DNA of 36,815 nucleotides, from NCBI GenBank assembly GCA_002721465.1, contig PBKO01000006.1, forward strand, positions 12,746 through 49,560, read 5' to 3'. Positions 18,466 through 26,414 of the stretch are shown one piece after another. Position 1 is the first letter of the stretch. Each line of letters begins with the position of its first letter. Below the pieces are notes generated by a model. It had not been told where the DNA came from, made no database searches, and worked only from the letters and a program-made list of their open reading frames with translations. This DNA comes from Gammaproteobacteria bacterium (lineage in GTDB: Bacteria; Pseudomonadota; Gammaproteobacteria; Magnimaribacterales; D2472). The position numbers and the translations under genes are program-made.

Positions 18466-19761
18466 TTAAGACATTAATGACTCAATCTCTTTAGGATCAG
18501 ATGGAACTTTTTTTGTAAGGTTTTCATTTCCATCTTTGGTTACAAGAATATCATCTTCAATCCTGACCCCAATACCTTTCCACTTATCATCAACATCCAT
18601 TGAGCTACTGATGTATATACCTGGTTCAATTGTTGTAATCATGCCAGGTTTAAATTTCATAAAGTCATCGCCCTCTACGTAATCACCTGCATCATGAACG
18701 TCGAGTCCCAACCAATGACCAATTTTATGCATATAAAAATCTTTATATGCACCAGATGCATGAAGTTCATCTACATCTCCTTCTAATAAACCAAGTTTTG
18801 TTAATCCTTTTGTAATAACTTTTTCTGAAGCCTCTTGAGGTCTCATTACACTGTTTCCTTCCTTTACTTCATCAATTGCAGCATTCATTGCTTCTAAAAC
18901 AACTTCATAAATCTTTAGCTGTTCCTCAGAAAATTTACCGCTAATTGGAAATGTTCTTGTTATATCAGCAGCATACATTTCAAATTCACAGCCAGCATCG
19001 ACAAGAATTAAATCAGAATTATTTAGATCCTTATTGTTCTCAACATAATGTAATACGCAAGCATTTTCACCACCAGCAACAATTGGATTGTAAGCAGGAT
19101 ATCTTGCACCCTTTTTTGAAAACTCATGAATATATAAGCTTTCAATTGATTGTTCATTATCTCCACCCTTAACGTTTTTCATCGCGTGAATATGGGCATC
19201 TGCAGATATATCACAGGCTTTTCTTATAAGTTCAATTTCATGATTATCTTTTATTAATCTTAAATTGCCGATCATTGAGCTAGCATCAAAGATATTTATA
19301 GACTTGCTATGCCTATCTTTTGAACTTGCCTCAGTGGTCCAATCTATAACTTTTTGATCAAATCCAGCTTTCTTTCCAATAGGGTACATAACTTGTTTTG
19401 AACCACTTAGGATATCTGGCAGCATTGAATCAATCTGATTATTGTCAAAAGCCTTATCAAATAAGTAGTCTTTAACTGCTCCAATCGGTCCTGCTCTATA
19501 GCCATCCCAAATTTCTTTTAGCTTATCCTTTGGAGGTACAAAAATTATTGAATTTATCTTGTTCTGATTTTTTACAATTGCAATTAGAGAAGAAGACTCA
19601 CAAAATCCTGAAAAATAATAAAAACTACTATCTTGTCTAAAAGGATAACTAGAATCTGCATTTCTGTATTGCAAATCTGCGCCGGGTATTAAAAGAACTG
19701 AGTTATTTTCCATTAATTCACTTAACCCATCTCTTCTATTTTTGTAAATTGTATTTTCCAT
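18466..19761 (-). CDS. pepP: Xaa-Pro aminopeptidase
   Basis: 'NADSSYPFRQDSSFYYFSGF', 'VDAGCEFEMYAADITRTFPISGKFSEEQ', 'HKIGHWLGLDVHDAG', 'TIEPGIYI', 'GIGVRIEDDILVTKDGNENLT'. Confidence 0.95.
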   Translation of the reverse strand: MENTIYKNRRDGLSELMENNSVLLIPGADLQYRNADSSYPFRQDSSFYYFSGFCESSSLIAIVKNQNKINSIIFVPPKDKLKEIWDGYRAGPIGAVKDYLFDKAFDNNQIDSMLPDILSGSKQVMYPIGKKAGFDQKVIDWTTEASSKDRHSKSINIFDASSMIGNLRLIKDNHEIELIRKACDISADAHIHAMKNVKGGDNEQSIESLYIHEFSKKGARYPAYNPIVAGGENACVLHYVENNKDLNNSDLILVDAGCEFEMYAADITRTFPISGKFSEEQLKIYEVVLEAMNAAIDEVKEGNSVMRPQEASEKVITKGLTKLGLLEGDVDELHASGAYKDFYMHKIGHWLGLDVHDAGDYVEGDDFMKFKPGMITTIEPGIYISSSMDVDDKWKGIGVRIEDDILVTKDGNENLTKKVPSDPKEIESLMS

Positions 19762-19824
19762 CGTCGTATTTTACTTTTATTAAACAAACTTTCCAATTAA
19801 GCAAACAAGAATTAAACTATAAAA

Positions 19825-20019
19825 ATGCCTGAATCCGAAAAAAAGTTATCTAAAGAATTTGAAAAAAAATTAGATTTGCTTATAAAAAGATTTAATGAAC
19901 AAAAAGGAATAATTGACTTTTACATTAAAAGAGAGCGCGAATGGAAAAAAGATAAAGTGCTTCATAAAAAAGAAATTAAAAGTTTGCTTAAAGAGATAAG
20001 AAAATCTAATGACAGCTAA
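19825..20019 (+). CDS. Small charged coiled-coil protein upstream of zapA (TIGR02449-like position)
   Basis: 64 aa, Lys/Glu-rich heptad-like sequence; overlaps the start of zapA; similar small coiled-coil ORFs precede zapA in other gammaproteobacteria. Confidence 0.65.
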   Translation: MPESEKKLSKEFEKKLDLLIKRFNEQKGIIDFYIKREREWKKDKVLHKKEIKSLLKEIRKSNDS

Positions 20020-20278
20020 AACAGAAACATTATCACTAAGAATCTTTGGAAGAGATCTCACAATTTCATGTCCTCCAAAAGAAAAAAATAATCTTATTAA
20101 GGCTGCTGAACTATTGAATAATGAACTTGAGGGTATTAAAGATAAAAATAATGCTCTAATAATTGCTGGATTGACTCTTGCAAATAAACAACTTAGCTCA
20201 AAAGAAGATTCTGGAAAGTCTGATACAGTTGATTATTCTAAGCTTATTAACAAGATAGAAAAGGCCTTCTCAAAATAA
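20009..20278 (+). CDS. zapA: Cell division protein ZapA
   Basis: 'TLSLRIFGRDLTISCPPKEKNNLIKAAELLNNELEGIKDKN...LIIAGLTLANKQL'; followed by 6S RNA and fau. Confidence 0.9.
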   Translation: MTAKTETLSLRIFGRDLTISCPPKEKNNLIKAAELLNNELEGIKDKNNALIIAGLTLANKQLSSKEDSGKSDTVDYSKLINKIEKAFSK

Positions 20279-20345
20279 GCTTTATATTGCTTATGATCTC
20301 ATTTATACTTTTATGACATTCTGGTTCATTCGCTAATGTATTTAT

Positions 20346-20498
20346 AAATTTGAACCGATACTATTTTTAAGGTGATATTCCACTATCATTGTTGAGCAAT
20401 ACCTAATAAGGGAAGCCTGATCTGATAAGATATTCACCACCTGAACTTTCGGTTCAGGTAAAATACATAGCGGTGATCTGGTTTGTATTCAAATTGAG
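20346..20498 (+). ncRNA. ssrS: 6S RNA
   Basis: Canonical zapA-ssrS-fau position; terminal helix aatttgaa (20347-20354) pairs with ttcaaatt (20488-20495); conserved 3' half 'CACCACCTGAACTTTCGGTTCAGGTAAAATACATAGCGGTGATCTGG' parallels E. coli 'CACCTTGAACCAAGGGTTCAAGGGTTACAGCCTGCGGCGGCATCTCGG'. Ends approximate. Confidence 0.9.
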
Positions 20499-20501
20499 GT
20501 T

Positions 20502-21056
20502 ATGAAAAATAAATTAAGAAAATCTTATCTTTCTGCCTCAAAGAAACTCAAAAAAAATTTTATACTTGACTCTAGCTCATTAATTCAAAATACCTTAACG
20601 GAAGAGCTAAGCTTTCTTAACTTGAAAAATGTTCTTGTTTACAGTCCATATAAATTTGAGATAAATCTAGATATTGTAGTGAAAGAACTAAAAAAAAAGA
20701 GCATTGATTTATATCTTCCTAAAATTTTTCCTAATAAAAAAATGGCCTTTAATGATTTCAATGAGAAACATAATCTATTACCAAATAAATATGGTATTTT
20801 GGAATCAGACAGCAACAACTATCTCCATTTAGATCAATTTGATTTACTTATTATTCCTTTTTTGAGTGTTGATAAAGATGGTTTTAGGCTTGGTTATGGT
20901 GGCGGATATTTTGATCGAGCATTAGAAAAGGTTTTTGAAAAACCAATAATATTTGGCATTGGGTATGAGTATCAAATATATACTGAAAGCTTTGGTGAAC
21001 CGCATGATATAAAATATGATTGTGTTATTACTGAAGAACGTATACATAGGTTTTAG
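20502..21056 (+). CDS. fau: 5-formyltetrahydrofolate cyclo-ligase
   Basis: 'LIIPFLSVDKDGFRLGYGGGYFDRALEK', 'GIGYEYQIY...EPHDIKYDCVITEERI'; C-terminal catalytic signature and 6S synteny. Confidence 0.93.
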   Translation: MKNKLRKSYLSASKKLKKNFILDSSSLIQNTLTEELSFLNLKNVLVYSPYKFEINLDIVVKELKKKSIDLYLPKIFPNKKMAFNDFNEKHNLLPNKYGILESDSNNYLHLDQFDLLIIPFLSVDKDGFRLGYGGGYFDRALEKVFEKPIIFGIGYEYQIYTESFGEPHDIKYDCVITEERIHRF

Positions 21057-21067
21057 TACCATATAAA

Positions 21068-23359
21068 ATGCGCCTCAACTATATGCTTAAATATCCATTT
21101 TTATTTCTAATTTCATTCTCTCTTTTGGGCGGATCTATAATTATTGATGGGGATCTAAGCGAGCCTGAGTGGCAGGATGCGCACACCATTGATGAATTCT
21201 ATGAAACACAACCATTCACATTAAAAAAATACAAAGGTGAAACAATTGCCTATATTTTTTCAAATGAAGAAGGTATTTATGTGGGTTTTAAAAATTTTCA
21301 AGATCCATTAACTATGCGATCACGAAAAGCCATGAGAGATGAAATGACATCTTTGAGTGAAAAAAATTCAATTAACATTGACTTTGATGGAGATGGTCAA
21401 AAGGCATTTATCATTGCAGTCACTCTGGGAGATTCACTTTTTGATGCAATTAAAATTCAATCTGGAGCTTTTAAAAAAGACTGGGATGGAGACTGGATAG
21501 CTAAAACAAAAAAATATGATACTTATTGGGTTTCTGAATTTTATCTGCCCTGGAACCTTACCTTGATGAAAAATGTTGAAGGAGGGAAAAGGAAAATTAA
21601 CTATACAGCTCTTAGATACAGAGCAAATGAAAAATCATGGACAAGTTCTGCAGGAACGATGGCAATGAGATCAAATTATTTTGAAAATCTAGATAGCTTG
21701 GAAATAGACAATTATACAAAATCTAAACTTAACTTCTTTCCATATCTTGCTGCAAATAATAATACTATTACTGATCTTGAAGAAAGCAACATCGGTGCAG
21801 AACTCTTTTATAACTCTGGTAAAGGAAGTCAAATTAATATGACTTTAAATCCTGATTTTGGTCAGGCTGAAAGTGATGATGTAATCATTAACTTTTCTGC
21901 TCAAGAGACTTTTTATTCTGAAAAAAGAGCTTTCTTTAATGAAAATCAGTCTTTATTTAATATAAGTAATTATGATAGATACAGTGTCATTAATACAAGA
22001 AGAATTGGCTCATCTCCAAGTTATGATTGTGAGGCTCAAGAAAATACAGATGATTGTAATAATTCAAAGAGAAGTTTTACTGACATAGATTTTGCTCTTA
22101 GATTCACACAAAAAATAGATACGCTTGAACTAGGTGTTTTTTCTGCTAAAGAATCAGACGAAGATTATTCAATAGGAAGAGAGTTTACCGCATTGAGATC
22201 AAAGAAAAAAAATGTGAATCAAACTTTTGGGCACATGATTACTCATGTAAATGATGAGGCTAAAAACTCCAAAAGTACTGTAAATGTAATTGACTATTTA
22301 AACCAAGTTTCAAGTAAATTAAGAGTGCTTACAGATATTCTTATTTCAGAGAAAGATGGAGTAAATGGAAAAGGTATTAGATCTCAATACATATATAAGC
22401 CAGACTCATTATCAAGAAATACTGCAAGCATTTTATATTTTGATGAAGATTTTAATTTAAATGATTTTGGATATCTCCAGAGAAGCGACTGGTTCCATAT
22501 TGGAATTGGGCATAATATTCAAAAGGTAGATTTTAAAAATAATTCAAAATATGACCTTATTGATTTTGGAATTGATATTAACTATGACGCAGATACAAAT
22601 GGCAATTCAAACCCAATAAGCTTTGAACAAAAAAATGAAATTACATTTAAAGATACGTCTAAATTCAAATTGAATTTTAAACACATAACTTCTGGTAAAA
22701 ATACTACAATTACCAGAAAGAATACCTTATATCCATTTGTAAAAATAAGAGATAAAACAAGTATCACATTAGACAGTGAAGCAATAAATTATAAATACTG
22801 GACATATGATTGGAGAATGACTCTTGAGGAAGGTGGAGCATATAAAAATTGGGACTCGAAAGGTTTGTCAAAGAAATTTTTTAAACTTGCTGGATCTGTT
22901 TTTCCTAATGATAATCTATTGTTTAAGTTAGAACTAAGATATAAAAAAGAGGACGAGTGGTTGAAATGGCAAAGTGAAAATAAACTTGCTGCATATGACT
23001 TGGGTCAAAAAACAGTATCTATCAATATGAATTGGTTTAGAGGTAATAAACATGAAATTAGATTAAAAAGCCAATTCGTTGCACTAAAAGCAAAAAATCC
23101 AATAAGCCTTAAGGTTGACTCAGGTGGATATCTGTTTAAAAACGAAGAAGAGGTCTCACCTTTTCTGAGGGGTGTGGCATCTTTCCAAATAAGATATAAA
23201 TATGAAATTGCACCACTTTCAAATATTTATCTTGTTTATACTAAAGGTGGTGATATGTATGAGGATGATGATCAAATAAATATGTCAGATATCTTTCAAC
23301 AGCCTTGGGAAAACCCTAGTAATGAAATTTTTTCTTTAAAATTTAGATTGAAATATTAA
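21068..23359 (+). CDS. DUF5916-type outer-membrane protein with N-terminal CBM9-like domain
   Basis: 'IIIDGDLSEPEWQDAHTIDEFYETQPF' and 'SINIDFDGDGQKAFIIAVTLGDSLFDA' (CBM9-like/DUF5916), 'NMTLNPDFGQAESDDVIINFSAQETFYSEKRAFFNENQSLF' (DUF5916 signature), beta-rich C-terminus ending in 'IFSLKFRLKY' (aromatic terminal residue). Confidence 0.85.
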   Translation: MRLNYMLKYPFLFLISFSLLGGSIIIDGDLSEPEWQDAHTIDEFYETQPFTLKKYKGETIAYIFSNEEGIYVGFKNFQDPLTMRSRKAMRDEMTSLSEKNSINIDFDGDGQKAFIIAVTLGDSLFDAIKIQSGAFKKDWDGDWIAKTKKYDTYWVSEFYLPWNLTLMKNVEGGKRKINYTALRYRANEKSWTSSAGTMAMRSNYFENLDSLEIDNYTKSKLNFFPYLAANNNTITDLEESNIGAELFYNSGKGSQINMTLNPDFGQAESDDVIINFSAQETFYSEKRAFFNENQSLFNISNYDRYSVINTRRIGSSPSYDCEAQENTDDCNNSKRSFTDIDFALRFTQKIDTLELGVFSAKESDEDYSIGREFTALRSKKKNVNQTFGHMITHVNDEAKNSKSTVNVIDYLNQVSSKLRVLTDILISEKDGVNGKGIRSQYIYKPDSLSRNTASILYFDEDFNLNDFGYLQRSDWFHIGIGHNIQKVDFKNNSKYDLIDFGIDINYDADTNGNSNPISFEQKNEITFKDTSKFKLNFKHITSGKNTTITRKNTLYPFVKIRDKTSITLDSEAINYKYWTYDWRMTLEEGGAYKNWDSKGLSKKFFKLAGSVFPNDNLLFKLELRYKKEDEWLKWQSENKLAAYDLGQKTVSINMNWFRGNKHEIRLKSQFVALKAKNPISLKVDSGGYLFKNEEEVSPFLRGVASFQIRYKYEIAPLSNIYLVYTKGGDMYEDDDQINMSDIFQQPWENPSNEIFSLKFRLKY

Positions 23360-23360
23360 A

Positions 23361-24923
23361 TTATTTTAAAAAGTCTAAATATGCTTTATTGTTACTTTCT
23401 TCTTTAAAAATAGTTCCACATTTTGATAAATGCTTTATCAAAAGAGATTTGTTTTTATTATGATCTTCGATTCCTATTAGAATATTTCCGTATGCTGAGC
23501 CTATATTTCGGTAATGAAATAACGAAATATTCCATTTATTACCAAAGCTTTTAAGGAAATCAAGCAATGCCCCTGGTTTTTCTGGAAACTCGCCGTTAAA
23601 TATTCTTTCGAAATTTGTTGAATCATGTGAATTATTTACTCTGCCTCCCACCATGTGTCTTAAATGATCGTTAGATATTTTGTTATTGGTATAGTCGGAA
23701 AATTTATAGTTAAGCTTTTTTAATTTCTTCTTAAGGGATATAAAACTTTTTTCAGATGAAGTTCTAATCCCTACCAAAACATATGCATCTTTATCACCTG
23801 ATTTACGATAATTGAACTCTGTTACAGATAATTTGCCAAATACCTTTGAAAGTTTTAAAAAGCTCCCTGGAGATTCCGGAATCCTTATACTCAGTATTTT
23901 TTCTCTATTTTCACCAAGTTCGGATCTCTCAACAATGTATCCCAACTTTTGGAAGTTTACATTTGATCCTGAGCTTATCGCTAATAAGTTTTTATTTTTT
24001 AGTCTCTTAGCTGCTATTTTAAGACCCGCTAAAGCAACTGCACCTGATGGTTCTGATAAAACTCTTGTATCCTCAAAAATATCTTTTACAGCTGCGCATA
24101 CTTCATCAATTGTCACTGTCATTACTTCATCAACGCATTCTTTTATGACATCAAAATTATTTTTACCTACCCTTGAAACGGCAACGCCATCAGCAAACAA
24201 TCCAACTTTTTTTAGAAGAACGCGCTTATTAGACTTCAATGCTTCTGTCAGACATGCAGAGTCATCTACTTCAACTCCAATAATCTTAATATTTTTTTTA
24301 TTTTGTCTAATCCAAGCAGATATCCCAGCAAGAAGACCGCCCCCTCCAACCGGTATAAATAAAGCATCATAATTTATATCATCTTCTAAAATTTCTTTTC
24401 CAATTGTTCCTTGTCCAGCGATTGTGTATGGGTCATCAAATGGATGAACAAAAGTATAATTATTTTTTTTACATAAGACACTAGCTTTAATCAATGCTTC
24501 AGATAAGTTTTCACCGTAAAGAGTTAGTTTTGCTCCTAACCTTTTAACAGCATTTATTTTATTTTCAGCAGCAGTAATAGGCATGACAATGTTACATTTA
24601 ATTTTTAGTTTTCTACAAGCCAATGCAACACCTTGGGCATGATTCCCTGCTGAGGCAGCAATTATCCCTTGAGATTTTTGTTTATCTGAAAGATTTGCAA
24701 TTTTGTTGTAAGCTCCCCTATTCTTAAAAGAAAAAATAGGTTGGAGGTCTTCTCTCTTTAAATAAATATTATTTTTTTCTTTAAATGATAGATTTGCTGC
24801 GTGAGTTGTTGGCGAGTCTATTGCCACATCATAAACTTTTGCGTTTTCAATAAGCTTTAAATACTTTTTTGAGTATCTAAAATTTCCAGTTTTTTTTATT
24901 TTTTGTCTCAATTTAAATTGCAT
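23361..24923 (-). CDS. ilvA: Threonine ammonia-lyase, biosynthetic (two C-terminal ACT-like regulatory domains)
   Basis: 'IYLKREDLQPIFSFKNRGAYNKIANL', 'AASAGNHAQGVALACRKLKIKCNIVMP', 'PVGGGGLLAGISAWI', 'LSEPSGAVALAGLK', two C-terminal 'FPEKPGALLDFLKSFG'-type regions. Confidence 0.96.
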   Translation of the reverse strand: MQFKLRQKIKKTGNFRYSKKYLKLIENAKVYDVAIDSPTTHAANLSFKEKNNIYLKREDLQPIFSFKNRGAYNKIANLSDKQKSQGIIAASAGNHAQGVALACRKLKIKCNIVMPITAAENKINAVKRLGAKLTLYGENLSEALIKASVLCKKNNYTFVHPFDDPYTIAGQGTIGKEILEDDINYDALFIPVGGGGLLAGISAWIRQNKKNIKIIGVEVDDSACLTEALKSNKRVLLKKVGLFADGVAVSRVGKNNFDVIKECVDEVMTVTIDEVCAAVKDIFEDTRVLSEPSGAVALAGLKIAAKRLKNKNLLAISSGSNVNFQKLGYIVERSELGENREKILSIRIPESPGSFLKLSKVFGKLSVTEFNYRKSGDKDAYVLVGIRTSSEKSFISLKKKLKKLNYKFSDYTNNKISNDHLRHMVGGRVNNSHDSTNFERIFNGEFPEKPGALLDFLKSFGNKWNISLFHYRNIGSAYGNILIGIEDHNKNKSLLIKHLSKCGTIFKEESNNKAYLDFLK

Positions 24924-24950
24924 TCATTATTTTTCTAGTATTATAACTGT

Positions 24951-25589
24951 ATGAGCGCCTCAAAGATAAGTGTTGCAAAAAAAGCAATGTCACTTATCAA
25001 AAATAAACTAACAAACAATATGGTTCTTGGAATAGGAACAGGCTCAACTGTGAATTATTTCATAGATGAATTGGCTGATTACAAAAATTATTTCTATGGC
25101 GCTGTTTCAAGCTCTGAAGCAACATCTAAATTATTGATTGAAAATTCAATACGAGTTTTAAATTTAAATGATGTGAATGAAATTGAGTTTTATATTGATG
25201 GAGCAGATGAAGTTTCAGATGAGCAATTTCTTATAAAAGGCGGTGGTGGCGCTCACACTCGAGAAAAAATTGTTGCATCCGCTGCAAATGAGTTTATATG
25301 TATTGTCGACAAATCTAAATTGGTGGCTGAGCTTGGTGATTTCCCTCTTCCAGTTGAGGTCATTCCAGAAAGCAGAAGTTTGGTATCAAGGAAGCTATTA
25401 GCTATGGGTGGTATACCTAAATATAGAGAAAATTTTATTACGGACCAAGGTAATCAAATAATTGACATTCATTCATTAAAGATAACTAATCCAGTTGATT
25501 TAGAAAAAAATATAAACTCTATTGCTGGAGTTGTTGACAATGGAATTTTTGCTATTAATAAACCTGACGTGATTTTGGTTTCTGACTAG
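24951..25589 (+). CDS. rpiA: Ribose-5-phosphate isomerase A
   Basis: 'MVLGIGTGSTVNYFIDEL', 'FYIDGADEVSDEQFLIKGGGGAHTREKIVASAANEFICIVDKSKLV', 'PLPVEVIP'; divergent from ilvA. Confidence 0.97.
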   Translation: MSASKISVAKKAMSLIKNKLTNNMVLGIGTGSTVNYFIDELADYKNYFYGAVSSSEATSKLLIENSIRVLNLNDVNEIEFYIDGADEVSDEQFLIKGGGGAHTREKIVASAANEFICIVDKSKLVAELGDFPLPVEVIPESRSLVSRKLLAMGGIPKYRENFITDQGNQIIDIHSLKITNPVDLEKNINSIAGVVDNGIFAINKPDVILVSD

Positions 25590-25593
25590 AAAA

Positions 25594-26118
25594 TTATAAA
25601 AGTTTTTCTATTTCATTAATAAGCTCATCTGAGTCTGGTTTCACTGAGGAACCAAATGATGAGACAAATTTGCCATCTTTGGATAATAAATACTTATTAA
25701 AGTTCCAGGAAGGATATTGACCGCTTTCAGCATATAACTTTTTATATAAAGGGCTTGCTTTTTTGCCTCTTACTTTCGACGTCGCAAACATAGGAAAATT
25801 TACACCATACTCTGTTGAGCAAAACTCTGCTACATCAGTTTCATCTGAATATTCTTGCATGAAATCTCTTGAAGGAACTCCTAAGATAACAAATCCTTCT
25901 TCACGATATTTTTCATACAATGATTGAAGGGATGCATATTGATATGTATATCCACATCTGCTTGCAACATTAACAATTAAAACTACTTTATCGTCATATT
26001 CACATAAGTTAACTTCATCTGCAGAATCTAAGATTCTCATGTTTGTATTAAGTAAATCTGAACAAGCAACACTGTGTCCAGTAAACAAAAAAAGTAAGCA
26101 AAACAGAAATTTTTTCAT
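25594..26118 (-). CDS. Glutathione peroxidase (Cys type), predicted exported
   Basis: Signal-peptide-like 'MKKFLFCLLFLFTGHSVAC', 'VVLIVNVASRCGYTYQYASLQSLYEKYREEGFVILGVPSRDF', 'EFCSTEYGVNFPMFATSKVRG', 'PSWNFNKYLLSKDGKFVSSFGSSVKP'. Confidence 0.9.
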   Translation of the reverse strand: MKKFLFCLLFLFTGHSVACSDLLNTNMRILDSADEVNLCEYDDKVVLIVNVASRCGYTYQYASLQSLYEKYREEGFVILGVPSRDFMQEYSDETDVAEFCSTEYGVNFPMFATSKVRGKKASPLYKKLYAESGQYPSWNFNKYLLSKDGKFVSSFGSSVKPDSDELINEIEKLL

Positions 26119-26133
26119 GGGAGCTATTATAAC

Positions 26134-26220
26134 TTAAGTAATAGGAGTAATTGCGGAAAGTGAAGTTACAAAAACTGATATTAAAAAGAGTACTTCAAAA
26201 CTATCTTTAAATGTCTTCAT
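26134..26220 (-). CDS. Putative 28-aa small protein (single hydrophobic segment)
   Basis: ATG...TAA reading MKTFKDSFEVLFLISVFVTSLSAITPIT; below the cutoff of the supplied ORF track; charged N-terminus plus hydrophobic core; no strong Shine-Dalgarno. Confidence 0.4.
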   Translation of the reverse strand: MKTFKDSFEVLFLISVFVTSLSAITPIT

Positions 26221-26237
26221 AATCAACTTAGTAAGAG

Positions 26238-26259
26238 ATGGAGGGTATTAACCCTCCAT
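26238..26259. repeat. Perfect inverted repeat/hairpin ATGGAGGGT-ATTA-ACCCTCCAT
   Basis: 9-bp perfect arms with 4-nt loop; the clearest GC-rich hairpin noticed in the window. Confidence 0.85.
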
Positions 26260-26271
26260 ATTTTCCAGAGT

Positions 26272-26308
26272 GTCAGCAGTATATTTAATAGGGGAGAGGA
26301 GTGCTGAC
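26272..26308. repeat. Second inverted repeat GTCAGCA...TGCTGAC
   Basis: GTCAGCA 26272-26278 and TGCTGAC 26302-26308 separated by 23 nt. Confidence 0.6.
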
Positions 26309-26414
26309 AAGAAATATTATATATACTTATAATTAATTATCAATACAATTTATAAAATAATTGCAATTTTTTTATGTATAATGAATTTTCAATTACAAAT
26401 AACGGAGAAATGCT

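Noticed and set aside
23812-24372. 186-aa plus-strand ORF antisense to ilvA
   Set aside because: Entirely inside the well-supported ilvA CDS; low-complexity composition with no recognisable domain; shadow ORF.
26238-26262. Hairpin considered as an intrinsic terminator
   Set aside because: No plus-strand gene upstream needs it and the following ATTTTCC is a poor T-tract; kept as an unexplained hairpin.
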